From: Candidatus Methanoperedens nitratireducens
Lineage (GTDB): Archaea > Halobacteriota > Methanosarcinia > Methanosarcinales > Methanoperedenaceae
DNA: 64,000 nucleotides
Direction: 5' to 3'
Assembly: GCF_000685155.1 (NCBI RefSeq)
Contig: NZ_JMIY01000004.1
Coordinates: forward strand, 64,492-128,491
Shown here: positions 1-7,977 of the stretch, in pieces
Position numbering within the stretch: position 1 is the first letter of the stretch
Layout: each line of letters starts with the position of its first letter
Notes under the pieces: generated by a model
What the model saw: only the letters and a program-made list of their open reading frames with translations
What the model was told of the DNA's origin: nothing
Database searches by the model: none
Made by a program: the position numbers and the translations under genes

Positions 1-42
1 AAATTCACCCCCGAGCAGGTTAAGGAAGCCCACAAGAAATAA
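1..42 (+). CDS. C-terminal end of an unidentified protein (partial)
   Basis: The first 42 bases read as 13 open codons (KFTPEQVKEAHKK) ending in TAA, and a hairpin follows at once. This fits the tail of a gene that starts before the window. The peptide is too short to assign a family. The alternative is chance, since 13 open codons is not unusual. Confidence 0.4.
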   Translation, partial: KFTPEQVKEAHKK

Positions 43-59
43 CCTGCTACGAAAGCAGG
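43..59 (+). terminator. Hairpin after the partial gene
   Basis: CCTGCT at 43-48 pairs with AGCAGG at 54-59 around a 5-base loop, directly after the TAA of the partial reading frame. It is a small stable hairpin and there is no clear T-run after it, so a role in termination or 3'-end formation is only inferred. Confidence 0.35.
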
Positions 60-111
60 CAAACTTCAGGAGTATTCGCATCGATCCAGCCAGACCACTG
101 CCTGCGCCGAA

Positions 112-195
112 CCTGGTGTCACCTGGGGTGAGTTAGATCGCAAGAAACAGGCTTTTGGCCTCGCGTTACCAGGCGGCATGGTGTCTACGACAGGC
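112..195 (+). pseudogene. Fragment of a FAD-linked (berberine/GlcD-type) oxidase gene
   Basis: In the frame starting at 112 the DNA reads PGVTWGELDRKKQAFGLALP and then GGMVSTTG. This matches the conserved flavin-binding stretch of FAD_binding_4 oxidases, in which a W-x-D/E-LDRETQAFGLA segment is followed by GG-x-VS-x-TG. Family members are over 400 residues, but here similarity stops after about 28 codons and a TAA follows at 250. It is therefore a decayed remnant. No start codon or flanking part of the gene is visible. Confidence 0.65.
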
Positions 196-267
196 TATAA
201 GCAAATCTATATCAGAGTCCTTTCTGTAATCCCCCGCACCACAGAGCCGTAATACTCAAGAACGTGT

Positions 268-1149
268 TTATCCCATCAATCTAAGGAATATCTCCTCAAG
301 AGAGGGCTCAGCGGTTTTTACCCCGATTATCCTTCCGTTGTGCCCTGCTACCCAGCCCATGATCCTGTTAAGCTCCTCGATGTCATTTGTGCGTGCTGTG
401 AAATTCCCGTTGTTCTCAGTGGCATCAAAATCAAATGCTTCACTGGCGCTGAACTCGATTATATACTCGATAGCGCCGCACATTCTCTTGATCTCAGCTA
501 CAGTGCCGCATGCGATCTCTTTTCCCCTGTTCATTATCAATACCCGATCACACAGGCTTTCGACCTGGTACAGGTTATGCGCGCTGAACACGATTGTTTT
601 CCCTTTATTTTTAAGGTCGGCCACAAAGCCTGCCAGGTATTTTGAGGTTGTTGGGTCAAGGCCTGAGGTCATCTCATCCAGTACCAGGTATTCAGGATCA
701 TTTATCAGCGCCCTTGCGATCGCAACCTTGCGCTGCATTCCCTTGGACATCTCCCCTATCTTTTTATCAGGCGCATCAAGCCCAAGCTCATTAAGGATAT
801 GTTTTATCCTGTCTGATGCAGCGGCCTTCTCAACCCCGTAGATCTGCGCGAAAAACATCAGGTAATCATCTGCAGTCATTCCCTCATACAGGGGACTGTC
901 CTCTGGCAAAAAACCAAGCCTTTGCTTGATCCATTGTACATCCTTTTTTATATCCATTCCCTGTACTGTTATATTCCCCCGTGTCGGGGTTATAAGCCCG
1001 CTTAACATTTTAAGGGTGGTTGTCTTACCTGCGCCGTTTGGTCCCACGATACCGAAGATCTCCCCTTTTTTAATCTCAAAATTAAGAGAATCAACTGCTG
1101 TGAAATCATCATATTCTTTACCCAGGTCGCTGACAATTATCTCATTCAT
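268..1149 (-). CDS. ABC transporter ATP-binding protein (NatA/CcmA-like)
   Basis: A cytoplasmic ATPase of 293 residues that would power ABC-2 type permeases. It has a Walker A (GPNGAGKTT, about residue 36), a degenerate signature (EMSKGMQRK), a Walker B (YLVLDEMTSGLDP) and the switch His in SAHN. The C-terminal 70 residues match the accessory tail of NatA/CcmA-type exporters. It is transcribed away from the two permease genes that start at 1187 and 2937, only 37 bases apart from the first. They probably form one transporter, because no other ATPase adjoins those permeases. The substrate is unknown. Confidence 0.85.
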   Translation of the reverse strand: MNEIIVSDLGKEYDDFTAVDSLNFEIKKGEIFGIVGPNGAGKTTTLKMLSGLITPTRGNITVQGMDIKKDVQWIKQRLGFLPEDSPLYEGMTADDYLMFFAQIYGVEKAAASDRIKHILNELGLDAPDKKIGEMSKGMQRKVAIARALINDPEYLVLDEMTSGLDPTTSKYLAGFVADLKNKGKTIVFSAHNLYQVESLCDRVLIMNRGKEIACGTVAEIKRMCGAIEYIIEFSASEAFDFDATENNGNFTARTNDIEELNRIMGWVAGHNGRIIGVKTAEPSLEEIFLRLMG

Positions 1150-1186
1150 GCAAACTATTATTTAATCCTGAAGTAATATAAATGCG

Positions 1187-2944
1187 ATGGGTCTATTAAC
1201 GATCTCAAAATTGGAACTGAGAAGAACAAGGTTGAGCTTCGGTCAGAGGATCCCTGTTTTTTCAATCCTGCTTATAATCCTGATAGGACTGGTCTCTTTC
1301 TTTGTATCCCAGTATGGTTTCCATATAAATGATAATATCTACAGGGTGGCTGTCACAGACCCCGGTCTGGCAGCAGTCCTTAATACGGATGATAAATTCC
1401 AGGTCTATATCGCAAACGAACAGGAAGCAAAAGAACTGTTCGAATACGGGGGGTTTGATATTCTGATAACTGGTAATAATGTCCGCTATCACATCTCTGA
1501 GAAATCGATATCAGCCCTCGATGCCCTGGACAGGGCCGTCCAGAGATACGATGAAGCCAGGCTGTTAGCTTATAATGACCTGAATAATACCTTTCCTGTA
1601 TGGATAACTGTGAAACATATTGCAAGGGAACAGACATTCCAGGCTCCATCCATCCAGAGGCTGCCTGATCTTGAAGCTGCACAGCAGACAGCCGCATCTA
1701 CTGCAGAAAAGCCCGTGGAAACAACCAGAGAAACACATACAAAAGGAGAAGTACCGTCTCCCTCCATCCTTGAGGTTACAAAGACAGATAGAGGTCTGCC
1801 GATAAGAGATAAAGCTCTTGCAACTCCCTCACACCTCAATCCTTCTCTTCCATTCGGATCTGTGGTAATGAGTTTTTTATTTATATTCCCTATATATTTT
1901 ATAGCACAGTTTTATTCAGCAAGTATTATGGAAGAGAGAGTAAGGAGAAGGGGTGAACTTCTACTTGTATCGCCTGTAAAATCCTATGAGATCGTACTTG
2001 GCAAGCTCATTCCATATCTCCTGATCACACTTGTACTGATGGGCGGTATAACCATCTACATAGGAGGGAATATACTGGTGCCGGCTATTCTGTTACCTGT
2101 TGCCCTTATGTTCCTCTCAACCGCTTTTCTCGGTGCGGTTATATCCAGGAGCTTCAAGGAACTTACGTTCATCCTTGTCTTCCTGTCGGTTATTCTCTCA
2201 GGCTATATTTTCCTTCCTGCTATGTTCGCCAATATCCATGCTATCAGCGTCATCTCCCCGATATCTCTTGTGGTAAAGCTTCTTGAAGGCGAATCTATCT
2301 CTATAACCGAATATGTATTCTCGACTACACCCTTCTACCTGGTATCTTTTCTGATCCTGATGTTCGGTATTTTCATCTATAGAGAAGAGGATCTATTTAC
2401 CCAAAAATCTATTAAAAATAAACTGCTGGACTCAATACAGGTATTTATCGAGCGCATCCCGGCTCCGTTTTTCTTCTTGAGTATTGTACTGCTCCCGATC
2501 GCATATTCATTCCAGCTTATTCTGATTGTACTGATGTTCAATCTTCCCATACGCTATGGGATCGTGATCTTCATATTCATGGCTGCATTCATCGAAGAAG
2601 TGATCAAATCAGCCGGGATATATACTGTTTTCTCAAGAAAAATATCCAGCATTACTACAGGCAACGCTTTAAGATTCGGGATCTATGCAGGAACTGGTTT
2701 TTTTATAGGTGAGAAGCTTCTATTACTGGTTGTTATAACCAGCATAGCAGGTTCTGTCTTCGGTTCTGCAATGGGTATCGGTCTTCTTATATTCCCGTTC
2801 GTCTTGCATATAACAGGTGCGATCATCTCCTCGCTGGGTATGAGGTATCTTGGAGTCGGGAATTACCCGGCTTCTGTGATACTGGCATCCATTGTCCATT
2901 CAGCATACAATCTCTATATTGTCAGGGGGGTGCTGTTTGGGTAG
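1187..2944 (+). CDS. ABC-2 permease fused to a PrsW-like intramembrane protease domain
   Basis: 585 residues. Residues 1-400 are an ABC-2 exporter permease: one TM near 25-45, a long outside loop to about 225, then TMs around the typical cytoplasmic turn MEERVRRRGELLLVSP. Residues about 415-585 form a second multi-TM block with the residue pattern of PrsW/CPBP-type membrane metalloproteases: FIEEVIK, GFFIGEK, FVLHITG and IVHSAYNL, supplying the expected Glu-Glu, Glu, His and His/Asn. Permease/CPBP fusions are known in bacteria, and the PrsW-like version here is read from the motif spacing. The ATG at 1187 lies 37 bp from the divergent ATPase start. The next permease overlaps its end. Confidence 0.8.
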   Translation: MGLLTISKLELRRTRLSFGQRIPVFSILLIILIGLVSFFVSQYGFHINDNIYRVAVTDPGLAAVLNTDDKFQVYIANEQEAKELFEYGGFDILITGNNVRYHISEKSISALDALDRAVQRYDEARLLAYNDLNNTFPVWITVKHIAREQTFQAPSIQRLPDLEAAQQTAASTAEKPVETTRETHTKGEVPSPSILEVTKTDRGLPIRDKALATPSHLNPSLPFGSVVMSFLFIFPIYFIAQFYSASIMEERVRRRGELLLVSPVKSYEIVLGKLIPYLLITLVLMGGITIYIGGNILVPAILLPVALMFLSTAFLGAVISRSFKELTFILVFLSVILSGYIFLPAMFANIHAISVISPISLVVKLLEGESISITEYVFSTTPFYLVSFLILMFGIFIYREEDLFTQKSIKNKLLDSIQVFIERIPAPFFFLSIVLLPIAYSFQLILIVLMFNLPIRYGIVIFIFMAAFIEEVIKSAGIYTVFSRKISSITTGNALRFGIYAGTGFFIGEKLLLLVVITSIAGSVFGSAMGIGLLIFPFVLHITGAIISSLGMRYLGVGNYPASVILASIVHSAYNLYIVRGVLFG

Positions 2945-3992
2945 TTCTGGTAATACCCTGGTTATAACTAAAAAGGAGATGCGCTCATTGCTCAATGAGA
3001 AGACCCTTATCCTTGCTGTTATCATCCAGTTGATGATTGCATCTTTTTCATCCCTGCTTGTGATCGGCCTTTCCTCTTTCTTTGACCCTTCAGCCCTGGA
3101 TCGGTACGATATAGACAGGGTAAAAGTTGGAATTATTGGGGAAGGAGAATTAAAACGGTTCATCGAAAAAAGCAAGGTAAAGCCGTACTATTATGAAGAC
3201 CTTGATTCTGCACTCCTGGATTTTAACAATAACAGGATAGATGCGGTTCTTGTGTTCCCGACTTCAGAATCCAGCAGTAATGAGATCATCCAGATCCTGC
3301 TTTATCTGCCAAAATCAGATATAAAGGGCACTTTTGTCACCCTGCAACTGAAAAAACCCCTTGAGGAGTTTGAAGCCTTTGTCAGGGATGTAAGAGGCCC
3401 GAGGATCGGCTTTGAGCCAGTAAGGTTATATGTTGATGAGGCTCCCAAAAAAACCTCAACATACTTTGAGTTCATTTACGGGATACTTATTCCCCTTCTC
3501 GTCCTCACACCGGTTTTTATCTCCGGCAGCATGGTTATAGATATGCTCACAGAGGAATATGAGCGCAGGACGATGGAACTCTTGCTTGTCTCCCCACTGT
3601 CTTTTTCAGAGATATTGAACGGCAAGATGCTCGCAGCCGTGCTCCTTGTCCCTGCGCAGGTGTTTTTATGGCTTGTACTTGTAAGCCTGAGCGGTATTGA
3701 GGTGAATAATATAGGGATCATATTATTATTAACAACCGCAGTCTCTGTTATTATTATCCTTATCGGTGCCGTTATCGCTGTTAGATATAAGGAGAGGGTG
3801 ATCTCTCAGTACCTGTATTCCCTTATCCTTATACTGCTGTTCATGGCAGGGTACCTTTTTGCTGACTCCCCTTTTAATCTGATAACCAGGCTGTCATCAG
3901 GTGCTGCAGGCGCAGAAGCGCTTATTTACTGCGGGGTATATGCTGCTGTGGCAGTTCCGCTGTATGCTCACGTGACATCCTCCCTACCCTGA
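2937..3992 (+). CDS. ABC-2 permease with its 3' end replaced by a TnpB element
   Basis: A second ABC-2 permease, 351 residues as it stands. It has an N-terminal TM, an outside loop, and a TM bundle beginning near IPLLVLTPVFISG with the cytoplasmic turn EEYERRTMELLLVSP. The best start is TTG 2937, overlapping the upstream stop by eight bases and preceded by AGGGGGG; the longer ATG start at 2892 would lie inside the neighbour. After codon 345 (His, 3969-3971) the frame enters the right end of an inserted element and reads VTSSLP then stop. Joining 3971 to 5430 restores a natural basic tail (VKLWQESLMARKAL then TAG at 5472-5474). Loss of this cytoplasmic tail may or may not abolish function. Confidence 0.8.
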   Translation: MGSSGNTLVITKKEMRSLLNEKTLILAVIIQLMIASFSSLLVIGLSSFFDPSALDRYDIDRVKVGIIGEGELKRFIEKSKVKPYYYEDLDSALLDFNNNRIDAVLVFPTSESSSNEIIQILLYLPKSDIKGTFVTLQLKKPLEEFEAFVRDVRGPRIGFEPVRLYVDEAPKKTSTYFEFIYGILIPLLVLTPVFISGSMVIDMLTEEYERRTMELLLVSPLSFSEILNGKMLAAVLLVPAQVFLWLVLVSLSGIEVNNIGIILLLTTAVSVIIILIGAVIAVRYKERVISQYLYSLILILLFMAGYLFADSPFNLITRLSSGAAGAEALIYCGVYAAVAVPLYAHVTSSLP

Positions 3993-4060
3993 AGGGTTAG
4001 GGCTTCCTGCTTCATCGAGTGTCCATTGGCTGCTCTCCACAGGCGTTAATCAACTGTCAC
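3972..4060 (-). ncRNA. Predicted omega (re)RNA covering the right end of the TnpB element
   Basis: In TnpB systems the guide RNA scaffold comes from the 3' part of tnpB and the right end, and the guide is the flanking DNA just outside. Here the right end contains the stem at 3982-4002. The bases outside on the element's strand, starting GTGAGCATAC, would be the guide. This guide exactly matches the rebuilt empty site next to TTTAC. The 5' limit of the RNA cannot be read from sequence. Confidence 0.45.
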
Positions 4061-5249
4061 GCCAGTTGATTGCGTATCCACGTATTGCTTCGCAATACGT
4101 GTCTGCGTTCTCAAGGGGCGCAACCCTTGATTCCCCACAGTCCGTAGGTACTGTATCTATTTTTGATTTGTTTCCTATTAGTATTGCAGAAACGTGATCC
4201 CTTCCAATCACAAGACCACAGTTCGGACATGAATGTATCCGTACACAGAGGTCTTTAGGCACCTGGTATCCGCATATGCAAACTTGTGATGTGTTTTTAG
4301 GATTAACCAGTTCAACTATCTTCCCAGCGTGCTCTGCTTTGGATTTTGTCAAGCTGATCAATTGATACCATCCAGCATCTGAGATTGACTTTGCAAGATG
4401 ATGGTTCGCAAGCATGTTCTGGATCTGCAAGTCCTCAAACACTATATGGTCGTATGTATTGACAAGCCATCTGCCTGTCTTATGAGCAAAATCTTTCCTC
4501 TGGTTCCTGATCTTCCTGTGTACCTTAGCTACTTTGATCCTCTGCTTGTTCCTGTTCTTTGAACCCAATTTCTTTGTGCTCAGTTGTACTTGTTCCCAGG
4601 CAAGCTTTATTTCTGATTTTCGGAAGTATTTTGGGGGCTCTATCTGCTTTCCATTGCTTAACGTGAGCAGTGATCTCAGACCAACGTCAATACCTATCTT
4701 TGTTTCCACAGGCACTTTTTCTATCTTCTTTTCGATTTCTACTGTAAATACAGCATACCACTGATCTACGTCTTTCTTGATAGTGCAGGTCTTGATCTTG
4801 CCTTCCATCTCCCTGTGCTGGAATATTCGTACAGTCCCTATTTTAGATAGCTTAAGATCGTTGTCTTTAAGCTCAAAACCTGATTGAGGATACGTGAACG
4901 TGTTATACCTGTTCCTTCCTTTGAACCTTGGATACCCAAAGCCATTATAGAAATTCTTAAAACTTCGATCAAGTCTCTTCAACGTGTTCTGAAGTACCTG
5001 TGAGTGTACTTCTTTCTGGAAATCAGTTTTTGATGATGCTAATTCGTTAGCCTGGTATTCGTATGAAATCCATTCAGGTTTGCCCCAGGGAAATACCTCT
5101 AACTCCCGTTTTAACCTGTTAAGCTCTGCCTGTTTCCTTCTTTCTGCAAGGGCATCGTTATAGAGATGCCTACAGGTGTTAAGCGTTCTGTTTAGCTTGA
5201 CCTCCTGATTCTTGTTTGGATAGATACGGAAACTATAGGCTTTTTTCAT
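4050..5249 (-). CDS. tnpB: TnpB RNA-guided nuclease of the IS605 family
   Basis: 399 residues, the usual TnpB length. The N-terminal helix-turn-helix segment begins MKKAYSFRIYPNKNQE. RuvC motif I is KIGIDVGLRS (Asp near 195), motif II is HIVFEDLQIQNM (Glu) and motif III is GRDHVSAILIG (Asp). The zinc-ribbon reads VCICG and then SCPNCG, so the first knuckle is C-x-C rather than the usual C-x2-C, a possible weakening. TnpB proteins use an RNA made from the element's right end to cut DNA next to the TAM, which favours retention of the element. Activity here is inferred. Confidence 0.92.
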   Translation of the reverse strand: MKKAYSFRIYPNKNQEVKLNRTLNTCRHLYNDALAERRKQAELNRLKRELEVFPWGKPEWISYEYQANELASSKTDFQKEVHSQVLQNTLKRLDRSFKNFYNGFGYPRFKGRNRYNTFTYPQSGFELKDNDLKLSKIGTVRIFQHREMEGKIKTCTIKKDVDQWYAVFTVEIEKKIEKVPVETKIGIDVGLRSLLTLSNGKQIEPPKYFRKSEIKLAWEQVQLSTKKLGSKNRNKQRIKVAKVHRKIRNQRKDFAHKTGRWLVNTYDHIVFEDLQIQNMLANHHLAKSISDAGWYQLISLTKSKAEHAGKIVELVNPKNTSQVCICGYQVPKDLCVRIHSCPNCGLVIGRDHVSAILIGNKSKIDTVPTDCGESRVAPLENADTYCEAIRGYAINWRDS

Positions 5250-5250
5250 A

Positions 5251-5429
5251 CAGCATCAACAACCTATATATTATCTTAATAATATATATTATTTGCCTAT
5301 CCCTTAAATGCAACATCAACAACTGTTTTTAGGGATAGGTATTATGATCGCAAGGGGTACGATTCATCTCACACCTTTTGGGTTTGAGTTTTCTCTACCC
5401 CTTGACCCCAACGCTATAAGGAGAAAAAG
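5251..5429 (-). repeat. Left end of the TnpB element with inverted repeats
   Basis: Upstream of tnpB there are two perfect 9-bp inverted repeats: CCTATCCCT at 5296-5304 with AGGGATAGG at 5331-5339, and CAAGGGGTA at 5351-5359 with TACCCCTTG at 5396-5404. The direct repeat CATCAACAAC occurs at 5254 and 5313. Such hairpins are what the IS605 transposase recognises at a left end. The AT-rich stretch at 5265-5292 may carry the tnpB promoter. Confidence 0.6.
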
Positions 5430-5474
5430 GTAAAGCTATGGCAGGAGAGTTTGATGGCCAGAAAAGCTTTATAG
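5430..5474 (+). pseudogene. Displaced 3' end of the interrupted ABC permease gene
   Basis: Fifteen codons including the stop (GTA AAG at 5430 to TAG at 5472-5474). They continue the permease frame of 2937-3971 exactly when the TnpB element is removed. The encoded VKLWQESLMARKAL is a basic, amphipathic cytoplasmic tail of the kind that ends ABC-2 permeases. In the present arrangement it has no start and is not translated as part of the permease. Confidence 0.75.
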
Positions 5475-5506
5475 AATAAGCGTATGATAATGGTAATAGT
5501 GATTAT

Positions 5507-5995
5507 GTGAAAAGCGACAGTGCACAGATAACTATAGATTACGTTACAGGGATGGGCATATTTCTTCTCTCTGTTGCCTTTGTATTCCAGTTCATGTATA
5601 GTCTCTTCATTCCATTTCAATCGAGTTCGGATGAGGTCACACTTGCTGCTGACAGGGCAAGCACAGTACTGGTCGAGCGCCTGCTCGCTGCTGATAGATC
5701 CGGTGCGGTGAACGTAATAGACCGGGAGAAGCTGTACTACTTCAATAACACAAAACTAAACCATTCTAACGAGATTGGCTATAAAAATGCGCTTCGTGAG
5801 CTTGGATTATTCAGCAATGAGATCATCTTTGATATGAATATGTCAGTCGCATATCTTAATGGCACTATAATGAACCAGAGCGGCCCTGAACTCCCTGAGA
5901 ATACTGATATAGGCAAGACCAGACGCCTTGTATTGATTGTAAATTCCTCTACAGGCTATAATGAGACGGCTGTCATCTCAGTGAGGGTATGGTAA
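5507..5995 (+). CDS. Pilin-like membrane-anchored protein (DUF7287-like)
   Basis: 162 residues starting at GTG 5507. The N-terminus (KSDSAQITIDYVTGMGIFLL then a TM to residue 32) has the short polar leader followed by a hydrophobic helix seen in class III-signal (archaellin/pilin) proteins, with the rest outside. It resembles haloarchaeal DUF7287 proteins, whose helix begins with a TTIDY-like motif; this is recalled, not searched. It is first of six similar genes joined by overlaps such as TAATG, implying one operon. Function is unknown; a surface filament or envelope complex is a reasonable guess. Confidence 0.75.
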   Translation: MKSDSAQITIDYVTGMGIFLLSVAFVFQFMYSLFIPFQSSSDEVTLAADRASTVLVERLLAADRSGAVNVIDREKLYYFNNTKLNHSNEIGYKNALRELGLFSNEIIFDMNMSVAYLNGTIMNQSGPELPENTDIGKTRRLVLIVNSSTGYNETAVISVRVW

Positions 5996-6600
5996 TGTTC
6001 GATGAAAAAGCCCAGTTGCATACGCTTGAAGGTGTGGCGGCAGCGGTAATCATACTTCTTGTAATAATATATGCCATCGATGCAACCTCGATGACGCCTC
6101 TTACCGCTTCAACCGCAAGTGTGCATGTAGAGACTGAGCTTCGTGCACTGGGACAGGATATTTTAAATACCCTGGATTATGCAGAGCCAGGACACACCTC
6201 AAAACTAAAGAATGATATATTAGCATGGAATGGCAGTGTATATACCTGGAGCGGCTCTAATTACACAGTCAGGATTGGTACCGATAATCTCAACAACAAC
6301 CTGACAGAAATCTTCAGGGATACGCTGGTCGAACAGGGCATTGCCCACAGTGTGGAGCTGACTTTTATTGATAACAGTACGCTCATACCTTATACAGTGA
6401 ATATGATATACAACGGTGACCCCTCAAACAACGCTGTGGTGGTCTCCAGAAAATTCATATTACAAAACATCGGTCCCATAGATGGAGAAGATAGACCTGA
6501 AGGAGATAGCATAGATACACACAATCCTATAAAGGACATTGATCCTTCAACCAACCTGTATAATATAGTTGATATCAGGCTTATTCTGTGGAGGATGTGA
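5995..6600 (+). CDS. Pilin-like membrane-anchored protein (DUF7288-like)
   Basis: 201 residues from ATG 5995. That start sits 7 bases after GAGGG and overlaps the upstream stop as TAATG, so it is preferred to ATG 5989, which is only one base from the SD. The N-terminus DEKAQLHTLEGVAAAVIILL is very like haloarchaeal DUF7288 proteins (leader ending AHTLEG, then TM, then an outside segment with PLTAST). The remainder is extracytoplasmic with several N-x-S/T sites. Second gene of the pilin-like operon, coupled to the next gene by a TGATG overlap. Confidence 0.75.
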   Translation: MFDEKAQLHTLEGVAAAVIILLVIIYAIDATSMTPLTASTASVHVETELRALGQDILNTLDYAEPGHTSKLKNDILAWNGSVYTWSGSNYTVRIGTDNLNNNLTEIFRDTLVEQGIAHSVELTFIDNSTLIPYTVNMIYNGDPSNNAVVVSRKFILQNIGPIDGEDRPEGDSIDTHNPIKDIDPSTNLYNIVDIRLILWRM

Positions 6601-7433
6601 TGGGGATAATAGAGAACCGGGACGCTCAGTTCATGCTGCTGGCAGGCTTTATTATCGCTATTGGCCTGGTGATAACCACGGTGCTGCTTAACAGCGTGAT
6701 ATTCGAGGGCAATATGGCAATCGGGGCAGGAACAGAGCCTTCAAAAATCGGGATAATCAACCTTATGGAGATTACCAGGGACGAGACCAGGAGCGCATAC
6801 AGGAACGCAACTGCGCCCGGGACTGATTATACACTCAGGTTTACCAATTTCAGCAATCAAATGCAGAACTTCAGTACGAACCTGTCCAAGATCTATGCGC
6901 TGCATGGAGAGGGGATTAACGTGAGCTGGGATGTGAGCAACTGGGAGAACAGTCTTTTCGCTAATTTCACCGAGAATGGAACTGCAAGCGGCGCGGTTGA
7001 TTGGACAGTGGTGGAAGGCGTACGAAATACTACAGCTTTTGAGCTTAGAAGAATCAATGTAAGTGCGGGAGGGTATTTTATTATCAACGTAACCAACAGT
7101 TCAGCAAGCGTGTGGTCTATGAATTTTACAGGAGGTAACCAGATAAATGTCACCAATAAAACTGGTGGAATCTCTAATTACACTGACGATTATAACTACA
7201 TAAACATTTTAGATTCAACATACGAATTCAATAGTAGCACCCTCAATGAAATATATAATATAAATTTCGTTAGAGGTAATGAGGCATGGGGACAATTCAC
7301 CATTAAAGGGAACCATACAATATACAATAAGAAATTCATCCGCTCAAGAGATTATATCCTTAATGCAACAGCAGTGCTTTATACCAGCAGGATGCGAGCC
7401 AATATAACGATCCCTGTTTCTGTGCCGTGGTGA
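6600..7433 (+). CDS. Pilin-like membrane-anchored protein (DUF7261-like)
   Basis: 277 residues from ATG 6600, six bases after GGAGG and overlapping the previous stop (TGATG). A short leader (MGIIENRDAQFMLLAG) precedes one TM at about residues 13-35. The outside domain is rich in N-x-S/T (for example NCT-free stretches with NFS, NLS, NVS, NVT), fitting an N-glycosylated surface protein. The DAQF-L-A leader resembles haloarchaeal DUF7261 proteins. Third gene of the operon. Confidence 0.7.
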   Translation: MGIIENRDAQFMLLAGFIIAIGLVITTVLLNSVIFEGNMAIGAGTEPSKIGIINLMEITRDETRSAYRNATAPGTDYTLRFTNFSNQMQNFSTNLSKIYALHGEGINVSWDVSNWENSLFANFTENGTASGAVDWTVVEGVRNTTAFELRRINVSAGGYFIINVTNSSASVWSMNFTGGNQINVTNKTGGISNYTDDYNYINILDSTYEFNSSTLNEIYNINFVRGNEAWGQFTIKGNHTIYNKKFIRSRDYILNATAVLYTSRMRANITIPVSVPW

Positions 7434-7437
7434 TGTT

Positions 7438-7914
7438 ATGAATTCTAAAGACCTGTTTAAAAATAATGATGCAGTATCCATCTCAGTAGGCTTTATACTG
7501 ATGTTTGCAGTTACTGTGCTTATATTCTCTGCTACTATTCTCTCTTTTTATACACTCTCACAGCAGTCTGAAAAAGCAGCCATGAGGGAAAGTTTTAGAA
7601 CCATGGGGAGCGGGCTTGCCGTAAAAATAACCATGGTCGATACACTGGCCAGCGTAATCAATTCCTACGGAGGTACGGTGAATACCCTGGAATATGAGTT
7701 CTCAGCTCCTGCTTCCGTAGCAGATAAGAGCTATACCGTGAATATCACCGGCCCAACCCAGGAGATTATTATGGAATCGGATAATGGCGTCAGAATAGTA
7801 GCTCCCTTCAATACCTCCACCAGTTTTACCGGGATAAAAATATACAGCGGAGCTGTGGATTATGTACTTAAATACGATAGATCCAGCAATAGCCTTAACA
7901 TAGAAGAACAATGA
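7438..7914 (+). CDS. Pilin-like protein (DUF7266/7289-like)
   Basis: 158 residues. The leader MNSKDLFKNNDAVSISVGFI ends in a conserved-looking DAVS-x-x-VG before a TM helix, as in archaeal type IV pilin N-terminal domains. The rest is a predicted beta-rich extracellular domain. The ATG at 7438 follows the previous stop by four bases with GGTGATG just upstream. Fourth gene of the cluster and the last before an internal promoter. Confidence 0.7.
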   Translation: MNSKDLFKNNDAVSISVGFILMFAVTVLIFSATILSFYTLSQQSEKAAMRESFRTMGSGLAVKITMVDTLASVINSYGGTVNTLEYEFSAPASVADKSYTVNITGPTQEIIMESDNGVRIVAPFNTSTSFTGIKIYSGAVDYVLKYDRSSNSLNIEEQ

Positions 7915-7944
7915 GCTTGATCCATCATGATAATAATGACAGGC

Positions 7945-7952
7945 TTTAAATA
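7945..7952 (+). promoter_or_regulatory. Archaeal TATA box giving a probable leaderless transcript
   Basis: TTTAAATA lies 26-33 bases before GTG 7978. Archaeal transcription starts about 25 bases downstream of such a box, so the message would begin at or just before that GTG. This supports the GTG as a leaderless start and marks a second transcript inside the pilin-like cluster. Confidence 0.6.
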
Positions 7953-7977
7953 CTATGCAATACAATGTATTTTATAG

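Larger units (their letters stand above)
3972..5429 (-). mobile_element. TnpB-only IS200/IS605-family (IS1341-type) element
   Basis: 1458 bp carrying tnpB but no tnpA. On its own strand the element is preceded by TTTAC, the usual type of IS605-family target/TAM, and ends in GATGTCAC. A subterminal right-end hairpin (CCCTA 3982-3986 with TAGGG 3998-4002) and a palindromic left end are present. There is no target duplication, as expected for this single-strand-DNA transposition family. Removing exactly 3972-5429 restores an uninterrupted permease frame, which fixes both ends to the base. Mobilisation would need a TnpA from elsewhere in the genome. Confidence 0.88.

Noticed and set aside
2892-2937. 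Longer N-terminus for the second permease from ATG 2892
   Set aside because: It would lie inside the upstream gene and adds a Cys-rich non-conserved segment; TTG 2937 has a strong SD.
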